DNA of 64,000 nt from CATOSP01 sp965205385 (GTDB taxonomy: Bacteria > Chloroflexota > Dehalococcoidia > Lucifugimonadales > UBA3495). This document shows positions 52,406 through 62,132 of this stretch, piece after piece; the stretch's first letter is position 1; every line of letters begins with the position of its first letter. The DNA lies in assembly GCA_965205385.1 (NCBI GenBank), contig CBDBGS010000007.1, positions 558,001 through 622,000 of the forward strand, in the 5' to 3' direction. Under the pieces are notes generated by a model, which saw nothing but the letters and a program-made list of their open reading frames with translations, searched no databases and was not told the DNA's origin. The position numbers and the translations under genes are program-made.

Positions 52406-52638
52406 ACGAGATCGGTCTCGAACAGTTGATCAAGTACGTCGGTGATTGAATCCTGACGCTCTGGCCATCGATTTATCGCATCGATCAAAGCAGCGGCACC
52501 CAGTGGCCCTTCATGATGAACGTTGCATTCAGTGATGATAGCGTCTTCGAAAACGCCCTCCGTCCGCTGTGCTAGACCTACTCTGGCGGACATGAAGATA
52601 ACTGCATCGTATGTACCAATTATGAATCGTGGTTCCAT
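52402..52638 (-). CDS. First gene of an unknown three-gene operon, 78 residues
   Basis: Start ATG at 52638 (MEPRFIIGTYDAVIFMSARV) is preferred; the frame is open up to 52743. The C-terminus is EGPLGAAALIDAINRWPERQ, then SITDVLDQLFETDLV. Small mixed alpha/beta protein. The operon order is small protein, 267-residue protein, 137-residue protein, all with 4-base overlaps, which implies stoichiometric expression. Confidence 0.6.
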   Translation of the reverse strand: MEPRFIIGTYDAVIFMSARVGLAQRTEGVFEDAIITECNVHHEGPLGAAALIDAINRWPERQDSITDVLDQLFETDLV

Positions 52639-52743
52639 GGCGAACAGCCCTGGCGTCTGAGGCCGAGCGTCAGGGTTTAGGAACCTGTCCGTAAGCCATT
52701 TGTCGGGGTTTCTCCGGTTCGTCGACACCGCACAACCGCACAA

Positions 52744-53258
52744 TTGAGACCCAGACTACGATAGGGCACGTGAGGGATTAACTCTAAATACTTGGACATA
52801 AGCGATGAATTGTGTACTGGTTACCGAAAGGTCCGTTCCACTCTTCAGCCAACGTTAGTGTATCTTGGCTCATTGTCCAACTAACCCGATTGTCATAAGC
52901 GACTCTAGCTAATGGGGCATGTTGATCATCTCCGTGGCCTTCCAGGCTTGCGGGATGATACCTTGTGACACCAAGAAGTCTGGGGTCAGAATAGAGGGGT
53001 TATGAGATTGTGCTGTTACGACGACGCTGATCGAATGCAACCAAAGATTTGACCGAGTTTCCATGATGACCCTTTCGGTGCACGATGACTAAGGCCCTGC
53101 ATTTCCCGGGCTACCCGGCACGGCATCTCTCCAATTCATCAATAGCCTGGTTAGGAGCAGAATAGCATGGAGATCACGTCCTCTGCTAGTGTGTGCCGTT
53201 ACGATCGCGACAGTATGACGGGAGATCATATGCCTACGTGCTACGGAATATGTGGTCT
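52744..53258. other. Non-coding stretch with no gene seen
   Basis: About 500 bases of lower GC with no supported frame. It separates the start of the three-gene operon, whose promoter should be here, from the IS1182-type element. Confidence 0.4.
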
Positions 53259-55125
53259 CTAGAAACGTGGCCGGAAACTGGCTTCAGCCGGGTGGTCAGC
53301 TATACTTGAGCCATCAAGAAATAGCGAGGGCTTGAGCATGCTGGGAGAGCGGTCGGACCAGAGGGGCCTCTGGGAAGCAGACCGGTTGTATCTGGACCAC
53401 GTGGGGCGGGACACCTTCTACGGTCTGCTGGCCTCGCTGCGGGGCCGCCTGTTCCGGGACCCCGATTTCGCCGGGTTCTACTGCGCCGACAACGGCCGGG
53501 ACAGCGTGCCGCCCAGCCTGCTGGCGACGGCGCTCCTGCTCCAGTCCCACGACAAGGTGAGCGACGCTGAGGCCAAGGCCCGGGCCGACTTCGACATCCG
53601 GTGGAAGGTGGCCTTGGGGATTGAGGTGGAAGACCGTCCCTTCGCCAAGAGCACGCTGCAGGTGTTCCGCGCCCAGCTGATACTGCACGGCAAGGTGCGG
53701 GAGGTGTTCGAGTCCAGCCTGCGTTTGGCCCGGGAGTCGGGGTATCTGAAAGGGCGCGGGATGCGGGTGGCGTTGGACACGACCAACATCCTGGGCCGTG
53801 GCGCGGTGAAGGACACCTACAATCTGTTGGCGGACGGGATCGTCAAGCTGTTGCGGGCGCTGGCGGCAGTGGAGAAGTCCAGCGTCAAAGAATGGGCCAA
53901 GGCCCGGGGATATGAGCGGTACCTGGGTTCCAGCGTGAAGGGTGAGTCGGCCATCGACTGGAGCGACAAACGGGCGCGGCAGGCCCTGCTGGCCGAGATT
54001 GTGAGAGACGCCGACCGGTTGTTGGAGTTGTCGCGGCAGGCGCAGAGGGAATTGGGGGAGGATAGCGCTGAGCGGCAGCAGATAGTGGCGGCGGCGGAAC
54101 TGCTGGGGCAGTTGCTGCTCCAGGACGTGGAGCGGACCGATGACGGAGTGAATCTCAAGGACGGGGTGAGCCGGGACCGGATGATGTCGGTGCATGACCC
54201 GGAGATGCGCCACGGCCACAAGAGCAGCAGTAGACGGTTCGACGGACACAAGGCGGCCATCGTGGTGGACACCGACTCCCAGCTGATCACCGCGGTGGAG
54301 GTATTGCCCGGCAACGCTCCGGACAACCTGGGATCGCTGGAATTGGTGGAGCAGAGCGAGGCCAACACCGGTGTGCCGGTGGAGGAAGCCATGGGCGACG
54401 CCGCCTATGGGGATGGCGATACCAGGCAGGCATTCGCCGATGCGGGACGCCGGTTGGTGGCCAGAGTGCCGGGACGGCCCGACCGGAAGCACTTTCCGAA
54501 AGAGGACTTCCATATTGACCTGGCCGCGGGCAGTTGCACCTGTCCCGCCGGACAGGTTACCCACACCATCGTGCCGGCGGGAAAGCGGACGGGTCGCACA
54601 GGGCGGGTCCACCGCTTGCAGGCCTTCCAGTTCGACGGGGCCGAATGTCGGACATGTCCACTGCGGTCCCAGTGCATCGCAGCCAAGGGGAGTAGGGGGC
54701 GGCGGGTGCTGATCCATCCCCAGGAAGCCCTGCTGCAGCAGGCCCGAGCGTTGCAGCAAAGCACTCATTATGACGAATATCGAGTGCGCCGAGTGGTGGT
54801 GGAACACCGGTTGGCCCGGCTGGTCCAGTTGGGCATTCGCCAGTCCCGCTATTTCGGCAGGGTCAAGACGCGATTCCAGCTGTATCTGGCTGCCACGGTA
54901 GCCAACCTGACCCTGGTGGCCGGGAAACTCGGGCGGTCGGGCCGTACCGGTGGCGGCGCAACAGGCCGCAGCGTCGTCCTCAATATTGTCCCCTTTGTTG
55001 TCGCCCATGCTGCGGCCAATTTCTGCGCGGTCCGGCTCGGACAACTGTGGTCCGTGATCCTGCTCACGTCGGCTTTATTGCCCAAATCCCCCTACCCAAC
55101 CAGGACTTTTCGGCCCGGTTTCTAG
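53259..55125 (+). mobile_element. IS1182-family insertion sequence, complete, CTAG flanks
   Basis: 53263-55121. The left end AAACGTGGCCGGAAACTGG and right end (inverse AAACCGGGCCGAAAAGTCC) are imperfect inverted repeats, with CTAG at 53259-53262 and 55122-55125. A 28-bp piece of the same right end is found at 40521-40548. Confidence 0.85.
53338..55125 (+). CDS. IS1182-family transposase
   Basis: 595 residues from ATG at 53338, after GAGGG. The N-terminal DUF772-type region (DSVPPSLLATALLLQSHDKV), the catalytic aspartate region RVALDTTNILGRGAVKDTYN, then DPEMRHGHKSSSRRFDGHKA and a Cys-containing C-terminal CRTCPLRSQC are typical. The true end of the enzyme is close to LYLAATVANLTLVAGKL; after that the frame reads on to the element edge, where the target CTAG provides the TAG stop. 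It looks intact. Confidence 0.88.
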   Translation: MLGERSDQRGLWEADRLYLDHVGRDTFYGLLASLRGRLFRDPDFAGFYCADNGRDSVPPSLLATALLLQSHDKVSDAEAKARADFDIRWKVALGIEVEDRPFAKSTLQVFRAQLILHGKVREVFESSLRLARESGYLKGRGMRVALDTTNILGRGAVKDTYNLLADGIVKLLRALAAVEKSSVKEWAKARGYERYLGSSVKGESAIDWSDKRARQALLAEIVRDADRLLELSRQAQRELGEDSAERQQIVAAAELLGQLLLQDVERTDDGVNLKDGVSRDRMMSVHDPEMRHGHKSSSRRFDGHKAAIVVDTDSQLITAVEVLPGNAPDNLGSLELVEQSEANTGVPVEEAMGDAAYGDGDTRQAFADAGRRLVARVPGRPDRKHFPKEDFHIDLAAGSCTCPAGQVTHTIVPAGKRTGRTGRVHRLQAFQFDGAECRTCPLRSQCIAAKGSRGRRVLIHPQEALLQQARALQQSTHYDEYRVRRVVVEHRLARLVQLGIRQSRYFGRVKTRFQLYLAATVANLTLVAGKLGRSGRTGGGATGRSVVLNIVPFVVAHAAANFCAVRLGQLWSVILLTSALLPKSPYPTRTFRPGF

Positions 55126-55348
55126 GTTTCGCAATTGGCTACCGCTGGGGGAAGACGGCCCAGCCCAACCGACTGGGCGGCGCAGGTGTGGGTTCCAGCG
55201 GCTCCCGATGCCTTGACTATGGCGCAGGCCGGGAAGTCGGCTGTTTGGGCTCTCAGCACATCGGGATGCGGCCTGGTTAGCGTCCAGTTTCTCCCAAATC
55301 CTGTCCAGCGAGTGTGCGGCCACGGGCCGGACCAGACCGTGTTAGGCC

Positions 55349-56819
55349 CTAGTATTACAACGACGGTTCAAGGAGGGATGTACGAAGGGCGGCTCGGTGC
55401 TTGGCATGGGAGCGTCTGGCCCGTTCGTTGCATTCTTGCGTCTCCTCCAGCCAGCGCAGCAGCTCATTCGGCCCGAACCGTTCCCGGGGCAGCATTTCCC
55501 GCACCACCCGGTAGACTTGGGGCCGGGTGATCCGGGGCATCTTTCCCCCCCCAATCCTGCTGCAGACTCAGGAGAAAGGCTCCAGCCAGCAGGCACAGGG
55601 CCACGTGGTGGTGCCAGCCAGGCCAGGTCCGGGTCTCGTACTCGTCCAGTCCCACGTCGCTCTTCTCCGTCTCGAACTCCGTTTCAATGCGCCACCTGTC
55701 AATGCGCCACCTGGAACCGCCCACGTAGGCCAGCGTCTCCAGGGGAGTGTCCTCGGGAGCGTTGGACAGGTAGTAGCGGGGCTCGCTGCCGTCCAGGTTC
55801 CGGCGGTAGATTCCCCAGTGGATTTCGCCGGGCTTCCGCTTGCTGGTTGGCCGCAGCCGCTGGGCGCTGAACCGGTAGCTGCGGGGACCCTGGCTTCCCT
55901 CGGCCACCGTTATCTCCCGCCAGGCATCCCCCGGCAATTCATCGCTGCGCTGCTCCATGGTCCGGCGCTGACCGTCTCGCAACTTGGGTTTGCGGGGGCG
56001 CCCGAATCCCTGATACTCCGCACTGGTCCAGGCCGGCTCCAGCGGCCACACCGTGCTGCCGCCGGGGACATCCTGCACGTAGTGCATCCCCAGCGCCGCC
56101 AACCCGTCCCGGAAGGACGGCGACATCCCGAAGGCCTCGTCCCCGGCAACCCACTTGGCCCTGAGGTGGCCGCGCTCCAAGACCCGCCCCAGCATCTCCA
56201 ATGCCAGTTCCGTCTTCGACCGGTAGCCCTGCCTCTCCTCCGGAACCCGCGCCGCCTCACACCGGTCTTTGTCCGAGGTCCAGCTCTCCGGCAGATACAG
56301 CCGTTTGTCCACCAGGGCCCGCCCCAGCGGGCTGACGTAAGCCAGGAACATCCCCGCCTGGCAGTTGGCCACCTTGCCCAATCTCCCGCAGTACTGCCGG
56401 GCCACCCCCGCCGACTTCCTGCCCTGCTTGGGGAAGTCGCCGCCGTCCAGCGCCCACACCCCTTCAGGGTGCCCCAGTCTGGGTCCCAGGTACTCTTGGA
56501 GGCGTCCCAGCACCAGGTCATAGTCCCAAGGGGATTCAGCGAGAAACCGCTGCATCACCCTGGCTGACGCCGGAACCGTCTCCGACAGATTCTCGGCGTT
56601 GCGCCGCTCGCCGGACTGCACCAGCAGGGCCTGGAGATAATGGCGGCTGTGGTCCCGCGCTTCCCTGCGGCCGAACAGCGGAGCGAAGTAAGCGTGAAAC
56701 TCCTGAAGAGCCCCGTAAACCTGCTCGAAAGCCGCCGCATCCACTTCCCCGCCTCACCTGCCCAAGCCTTCCCCAACTACCCGGTCATCCTATCATGCCA
56801 ACCGTCGTTGTAATACTAG
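55349..56819 (-). mobile_element. IS701-family insertion sequence, second type, CTAG target duplication
   Basis: 55353-56815. Begins TATTACAACGACGG and ends with CCGTCGTTGTAATA; CTAG at 55349-55352 and 56816-56819. The same ends bound the 144-bp MITE at 46003-46146. The 220 bases between it and the IS1182 element (55126-55348) show no gene. Confidence 0.9.
55464..56744 (-). CDS. IS701-family transposase, second type
   Basis: 426 residues with the family layout: ALDGGDFPKQGRKSAGVARQ (first Asp), WVAGDEAFG (second Asp), and a Glu in RWRIETEFETEKSDVGLDEY. The latter is preceded by an extra RWRID: a 15-bp tandem duplication (55684-55713) inserts five residues just before the catalytic Glu helix, which could impair activity. 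The C-terminus is a Gly/Pro tail after LLAGAFLLSLQQDWG. The start may be slightly downstream. Confidence 0.85.
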   Translation of the reverse strand: MDAAAFEQVYGALQEFHAYFAPLFGRREARDHSRHYLQALLVQSGERRNAENLSETVPASARVMQRFLAESPWDYDLVLGRLQEYLGPRLGHPEGVWALDGGDFPKQGRKSAGVARQYCGRLGKVANCQAGMFLAYVSPLGRALVDKRLYLPESWTSDKDRCEAARVPEERQGYRSKTELALEMLGRVLERGHLRAKWVAGDEAFGMSPSFRDGLAALGMHYVQDVPGGSTVWPLEPAWTSAEYQGFGRPRKPKLRDGQRRTMEQRSDELPGDAWREITVAEGSQGPRSYRFSAQRLRPTSKRKPGEIHWGIYRRNLDGSEPRYYLSNAPEDTPLETLAYVGGSRWRIDRWRIETEFETEKSDVGLDEYETRTWPGWHHHVALCLLAGAFLLSLQQDWGGKDAPDHPAPSLPGGAGNAAPGTVRAE

Positions 56820-56929
56820 TCGTTAGGCAGAGGCATTATAGCATGGCACCCTTGACCGACCATCTTTCCCGATGATAGCGTTGCCCTCCTTGACTACCAC
56901 CGATCCACACCCTGGAAGGTAGCTCTATC

Positions 56930-57867
56930 ATGGCGCAGCAATCCCTTCCGTCCGTGGTTGTTCTTGGCGGAATAAACATGGACCTGGTCACTCACACACC
57001 CCGCTTCGCCGAGTCCGGGGAGACGGTAGTCGGCACCCGCTTCCTGACCTACCCCGGCGGCAAGGGAGCGAATCAGGCCGTGGCCGCCGCCCGGATGAGT
57101 GCATCGGTAGCAATGGTGGGCCGGGTAGGGGATGACGTCTTCGGGCCCCAGCTTCTGAAATCGCTGACCGACAGCGGTGTTGACGTATTCGCGGTGGACG
57201 TCGCCAACAACACCAGTTCCGGCCTGGCGATAATCGAGATCGACGGGTCTTCTCAAAACCGAATCACCCAGATTCTCGGGGCCAATGACACTGCGGCCCA
57301 TCGCAAAGGCGACGGGTTTCTGAGTTGCTGCCTCATGCTTCGGTGTTGATGTTGCAGCTGGAAGTTTCGCTGGATCTGTCGCTGGAGGTAGCCCGAGAAG
57401 CTTGGGGTCAGGGTAAAACGGTAATTCTGGATCAGGGTCCAGTCCGCCCCCTGCCTTCGGAATTTTACGCCTACCGCATGGTGATTACCTGCAATGAGAC
57501 CGAAGCCCAAGCGCTGGTTGGATTTCCAGTAAGGGATAAAGAATCAGCGTCCGGAGCGGCGACGGAGCTACTGGAGCGGGGGGTAGCGGCGGTGGTGGTG
57601 AAGCTGGGATCTGGAGGCGCCTACTATGCGACCCGGCGGCACGGCCGGCATATGCCGGCCTTTCCCGTCCAGGCCGTTGACTCCGTGGCCGCAGGAGACG
57701 CCTTTAACGGCGCCCTGGCGGTGGGCCTGAGCCGGGGACAGGAGTTGAGGCGCGCGGTGGTATCAGCCTCGGCCGCCGGAGCGCTGGTGGTGACCCGAAG
57801 CGGGGCTCAGGACTCCATGCCTTTGGGCAATGAAGTGGAAGCGCTAGCCAAGTCATGGAGCGCCTAA
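56930..57867 (+). pseudogene. Ribokinase-like PfkB-family sugar kinase, frameshifted
   Basis: ATG at 56930. The N-terminal half has VVLGGINMDLVTHTPRFAES and PfkB signature 1 (GGKGANQAVAAARM). At about 57290-57320 the frame is lost; the next frame continues VSELLPHASVLMLQLEVSLD, VKLGSGGAYYATR and signature 2 DSVAAGDAFNGALAVGL with the catalytic Asp. Joined, the gene has about 310 residues, normal for ribokinases. It lies next to an IS and is probably inactive unless the shift is a sequencing fault. Confidence 0.82.
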
Positions 57868-57919
57868 CCGGGGCTGGCGGGCCGTAACGCATTTTACTTC
57901 GTGTGGCGGCACCCATTTC

Positions 57920-58240
57920 TTATCTGCGTACGATGGGCAGAGTGACATGGGAAGGATGCTGGGCGTCGTGCAGGATAGTCTGTAATGCCGGCTTGAAGCT
58001 GGCATCCTGGGCTATGATGTTGCCGGTGTTGGTGTTGCGGTCGAACCGGGGAAAGTTGCTGCTAGAAATTTCCAGCCGGACACGGTGCCCCGCCTTGAAG
58101 ACGTTGCTGGTGGTCCATAGGTCGATAGTATAGCAGTAGGCTTTGCCCGCCTCCACCGGTGCGGGATTAGACATGGACTCCCGGTAGCGGGCGCGGATAA
58201 CGCCGGCGGTTAGGTTGCGGGCGGAGCCGTGTGCGCGCTC
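57920..58240 (-). pseudogene. CocE/NonD-family hydrolase, C-terminal fragment
   Basis: About 100 residues: SARNLTAGVIRARYRESMSN, then VFKAGHRVRLEISSSNFPRF and DRNTNTG, the end of the X-Pro dipeptidyl-peptidase/CocE C-terminal beta domain. The alpha/beta-hydrolase part is missing. Upstream (58250-58511) a different minus frame reads VPPHLSKGYEAWLGPQTDRN, then NFSQILGANHVSGGLHYVRW, another remnant that I cannot assign. Confidence 0.6.
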
Positions 58241-58632
58241 GGATAGCTACCCAGCGTACATAGTGAAGACCACCACTTACGTGGTTGGCGCCGAGAATCT
58301 GGGAAAAGTTCGTAGTGCGCGACTGGCCCTCAGGATCATCCCGGCGGTTGCGGTCTGTCTGAGGACCGAGCCAGGCCTCGTATCCTTTCGAAAGGTGAGG
58401 GGGAACATAGAGGGCATTGGCCATGAGTGAAGGGAGGCATCGTGAGAAAGGCACAGCGGCGGCCGACGTTAGGGAACGCGAAGCCAAGGTTTTTTGGGGT
58501 GGGCTAGCCAACTGACACCCTTTTAATTACTATCTTGGTAGCAGTCTAACTAATCCATGACGAGGTCGTTGTATGAGGGATGAGTTCCACTCATTAAAGC
58601 CGGAAGAGTTGAGAGACCAAAGGAGGAATGAC

Positions 58633-60267
58633 ATGGGAGATTCTCCACAGCAAACTTCCGCAGCCGGCACTGAGACGGTGAAGGAGGTCGAGCAGTTTGA
58701 CGTGATCATCATCGGCGCCGGGGTTACCGGGCTGTATCAGTTGTACCGTCTGCGTCAGCTCGGGCTCTCGGTGCGGGTCTTCGAGGACGGTGGTGGAGTG
58801 GGCGGCACCTGGTATTGGAATCGGTACCCGGGATGTCGTTTCGACTCCGAGAGTTACACCTACGGATATTCGTTCTCGGAGGAACTCCTGCAAGAATGGG
58901 ACTGGAGAGAGCATTTTTCCGGCCAGCCGGAGAACGAGCGCTACCTCAATTATGTAGCGGACAAGTTTGACCTCCGCCGGGACATCCAGTTCGATGCCCG
59001 CGTCGCCACGGCGGTCTACGACGAGCGCAAGAATCGCTGGCAGATTCTAACGGAAGATGGCCGTCAGGCCGGGGGGCAATTCTTGATCACGGCGGTCGGT
59101 AATCTGTCCGCGCGTTATATACCAGACTTTGCGGGGATCGATAGCTTCAAGGGCAACTGGTGCCACACCGCCAGATGGCTGAAGGAAGGTATGGATCTAG
59201 GCGGTAAGCGTGTGGGGGTCATAGGCACTGGGGCCACCGCCGTCCAACTTATCCCGGAGATAGTCAATGAAGTCGCCCATCTAAGCGTCTTCCAGCGCAC
59301 GGCGAATTACTGTGCGCCCCTCCGGAATGGCCCAATCGACCCCGACTGGCAGCGCGAGATCAAGGCAAGCTACCCGGAGATCTTCAAGAAGTGTAGAGAA
59401 ACCCCAGGCGCGTTTATGCACCAATTCGACCCGCGGTCGGCCCTGGAAGTCTCGGCAGAAGAGCGGTTAGCGCAGTACGAGAGGCTGTGGGCAGAACCCG
59501 GTTTCAAGAAATGGCTAGCCAATTTCCAGGACATAATGACCCCCGGGGAGGCCAACGAGGACTACGCCGAATTCGTCCGGAATAAGATCCGTGAGCGGGT
59601 TAATGACCCGGTGGTGGCGGAGATGCTGGTGCCCAAGGACCATCCCTTCGGCTCCAAGCGCCTCCCCTGCGAAACCGGGTATTATGACGTGTACAATCGG
59701 GACAATGTATTACTTGTTGACGTGCGCAAGGCCCCGATCGAGTGCATCACACCCAAAGGCATCAAGACCAGGGATGCCGAGTACGAGCTGGACGTCATCA
59801 TCTTTGCCACGGGATATGACGCCTTGACTGGGTCTTTAACCAGGATAGATATCCACGGGGAGGGCGGGCAGACGATAAAGGATAAATTCGCCGAGGGCCC
59901 GCGCACCTATATGGGCCTCCAGAGCCCTGGGTTCCCGAATCTCTTCATCATGCCTGGTGCCGGGGCCGGCAACTTCACCAGAGGCTGCGAGCCGCTCGTG
60001 GAATGGGTGAGCGAGTGCATTGGCTATATGCGCGAGAATGAGTTCACGCGTATCTCGGCCACACCCCAGGCGGAAGAAGCTTGGACCAAGTACGTCGCCG
60101 AGGCGAGCACCAATTTGCTCCGGACAAAGGCCAATTCCTGGTTTGTAGGGGCGAACATTCCCGGCAAAGCACGGGTCTTACTCGGCAGTCCGGACAGCGC
60201 TCCAGTAATGCGGGCCAAGCGTGCCGAAATAGCGGCCAATGGCTATGAAGGGTTTCTGCTTGAATAA
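58633..60267 (+). CDS. Flavin-containing (Baeyer-Villiger-type) monooxygenase
   Basis: 544 residues from ATG at 58633, seven bases after AAAGGAGG. FAD motif VIIIGAGVTGLYQLYRL and NADPH motif GVIGTGATAVQLIPEI flank the fingerprint FKGNWCHTARW (FxGxxxHxxxW), in the expected spacing for Baeyer-Villiger monooxygenases, which insert oxygen next to ketones. Length and GGTWYWNRYPGCRFDSESYT are typical. Close homologues are frequent in SAR202-type genomes. Substrate unknown. Confidence 0.92.
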   Translation: MGDSPQQTSAAGTETVKEVEQFDVIIIGAGVTGLYQLYRLRQLGLSVRVFEDGGGVGGTWYWNRYPGCRFDSESYTYGYSFSEELLQEWDWREHFSGQPENERYLNYVADKFDLRRDIQFDARVATAVYDERKNRWQILTEDGRQAGGQFLITAVGNLSARYIPDFAGIDSFKGNWCHTARWLKEGMDLGGKRVGVIGTGATAVQLIPEIVNEVAHLSVFQRTANYCAPLRNGPIDPDWQREIKASYPEIFKKCRETPGAFMHQFDPRSALEVSAEERLAQYERLWAEPGFKKWLANFQDIMTPGEANEDYAEFVRNKIRERVNDPVVAEMLVPKDHPFGSKRLPCETGYYDVYNRDNVLLVDVRKAPIECITPKGIKTRDAEYELDVIIFATGYDALTGSLTRIDIHGEGGQTIKDKFAEGPRTYMGLQSPGFPNLFIMPGAGAGNFTRGCEPLVEWVSECIGYMRENEFTRISATPQAEEAWTKYVAEASTNLLRTKANSWFVGANIPGKARVLLGSPDSAPVMRAKRAEIAANGYEGFLLE

Positions 60268-60622
60268 ATGTTTTGCTATTCTCCGTTTCGGCACTGGTTA
60301 CAGCGATTTGGATAGATTCAGAGCTGGCTCCGCGGCGGCAACGGTTAATTCAGAGGGCAACAGCTTCCAGCTCTCTCAAGTTTACCGAGGCTGCGCCTGT
60401 TGCGGTTAAAAGACACGAATTGGAGGCTTTCTCCGTTCCAGAGAGGGATCCGAGAACGGGTCTCGTCACCGTGCCGCGGCTCCTTGATCTTGACCATATT
60501 ATCCAGGAATCCAGTGGCTCATCGGGAGGAAGATCGTTTGGTTGCAATTCCCTCGCATTTGGCGTAGTAATCTACTACACTTGGAATCCGGGCTCTTAAC
60601 GCTGATCGGGGGAGGCGGAAAG

Positions 60623-60976
60623 TTGCCCAAAGAGGAATACGAATTCTTCGGCCACGAATGCGTTCCCTGGGGTCCGGTGAGTGCCGGATCGGGAGCGGCG
60701 GCGGAGGGTATGGTGGAAAAAATCCTAAACCTAGACCATTCCACGGGCGTTGGAACCCGGCTGCTGAAGTTCCCGCCGGGCGTGGAAACTTCAGAGGTGA
60801 TCGTCCACGATTTTTGGGAAGAAGTGTACATCTTGGAGGGAGAACTCCATGACAAACGCCTAAATGCAACCTTCACCACTGGGATGTATGCTTGCCGGCC
60901 GCCTGGCATGCAACACGGGCCCTACTCCTCGCCCATAGGCTGCATGACCTTGGATGTGCCCTACGACAACAAATAG
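60623..60976 (+). CDS. Cupin-domain protein
   Basis: 117 residues from TTG at 60623, chosen because GGGAGGCGG precedes it; the frame is open from 60542. Cupin motifs are seen (LLKFPPGVETSEVIVHDFWE, then EVYILEGELHD; GMYACRPPGMQHGPY), with His and Glu as potential metal ligands. It may be an enzyme or small sensor acting with the monooxygenase before it. 60268-60622 shows no other supported gene. Confidence 0.7.
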   Translation: MPKEEYEFFGHECVPWGPVSAGSGAAAEGMVEKILNLDHSTGVGTRLLKFPPGVETSEVIVHDFWEEVYILEGELHDKRLNATFTTGMYACRPPGMQHGPYSSPIGCMTLDVPYDNK

Positions 60977-61218
60977 CCATCTACAGTCCAAAGAGCCCCA
61001 AGTTCAAGGAAATCAGCTTGGTCTGGGAAATCCAGGCCGTTACAGGCAGCACATAGATACATAGATCCTTGCAGGCCAGCGCCACTAAATAGTGGCACCA
61101 AGGTCAGCGCACCGACCACCCACCAGAAGAAACGGTAAACAGCGCCGCGAATCAGGCCGGCGCCTGCGCCGTTGGTCGGACTCGGATAAAGCCGGGCGAA
61201 GCCCAAACCAGCCAGCAA
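60961..61218 (-). pseudogene. Fragment of a small membrane protein
   Basis: Minus frame with hydrophobic segments: LVTLVIGLLAGLGFARLY (upstream part, same frame) and AVYRFFWWVVGALTLVPLF after a conserved-looking NGAGAGLIRG. The C-terminal end overlaps the cupin stop and is probably not coding. The N-terminus overlaps the opposing nitroreductase frame. It looks like a remnant. Confidence 0.35.
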
Positions 61219-61222
61219 GCCA

Positions 61223-61975
61223 ATGACCAGGGTAACCAGCCAGGCAGCGAGTTGCGAACCGCCGGATGAAGCAGAGGTGGTTTCTTGGCGAGGCGAAGGC
61301 CCGGCAATGCTGATGCCCCATCCTTCGGGACGCCTCGCACCGTTAAATCGCTACTCTGACGGCGGGACGCCCCAGGACTCCATCGAGTCGGTCATCGTTC
61401 GGCGCGGGTCCGCACGCCGTTTCAGCCACGAATCGATAACCCTCCGGGAGCTGTCGACGGTGCTCGAAAAGGCCACCCAGGGCATACCGGCAGACTTTTT
61501 AGGACAACCTGGCGCTGCTCTCAATGATATTTATCTGATCGTGAACACTGTAGATGACCTCCCATCTGGCGCATATGTGTTCCACCGAGACCTGAAGGCT
61601 CTGGAACTGCTGAAAGAAGGAGACTACCGTCGGCAAGCTGGTCATCTGGGGCTCGATCAGCCGCTTCCGGCCGATGCCAGCGTCGACTTTTTCTTCATGA
61701 CTAATCTGAATCCGATACTGGAGCGTTTTGGTAACCGGGGTTACCGGTTGGCTCAGCTGGATGCCAGTATCACAGCGGGCAAAATCTACCTGGCAGCCTA
61801 TGCCCAAAGACTGGGGGCCTCTGGCCTGACGTTTTACGACGACCAAGTATCCGGATTCTTCTCGCCCCACGCGGAAGGTAAAAGCGTGATGTTCCTGGTG
61901 GCGCTGGGGAAGCGAGCCAGGCGTAGGCTAGTCACCCTCGACACCAGTCGGCTGAGGCAACAGCCCAACTTGTAA
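61223..61975 (+). CDS. Nitroreductase/SagB-like oxidoreductase
   Basis: 250 residues (ATGs at 61307 and 61313 are alternatives that avoid the opposing frame). The nitroreductase fold is suggested by SVIVRRGSARRFSHESITLR, then ELSTVLEKAT, the mid-region LPSGAYVFHRDLKALELLKE, and GKIYLAAYAQRLGASGLTFY, the FMN-binding end. It corresponds to one nitroreductase unit of SagB-type proteins. It may be truncated at the 5' end. Confidence 0.7.
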   Translation: MTRVTSQAASCEPPDEAEVVSWRGEGPAMLMPHPSGRLAPLNRYSDGGTPQDSIESVIVRRGSARRFSHESITLRELSTVLEKATQGIPADFLGQPGAALNDIYLIVNTVDDLPSGAYVFHRDLKALELLKEGDYRRQAGHLGLDQPLPADASVDFFFMTNLNPILERFGNRGYRLAQLDASITAGKIYLAAYAQRLGASGLTFYDDQVSGFFSPHAEGKSVMFLVALGKRARRRLVTLDTSRLRQQPNL

Positions 61976-62132
61976 AGGGCACGCCACTTAAGGAACTTGA
62001 CCATCGCCGAGGAGTTGCCATACCTGGAGAGAGAACACACCTCTCCGAGACCAAGCGAGCAAATTTTAGAAGTAGAGACTATCAAGGTCCCAAAACCGTC
62101 AAGCTAGAAACCGGAGTCGAGGAGTGCTTTGC

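Noticed and set aside
53314..55044. Minus-strand open frame of 576 codons
   Set aside because: Antisense shadow of the complete IS1182-type transposase; Pro/His/Gln-rich translation typical of shadows.
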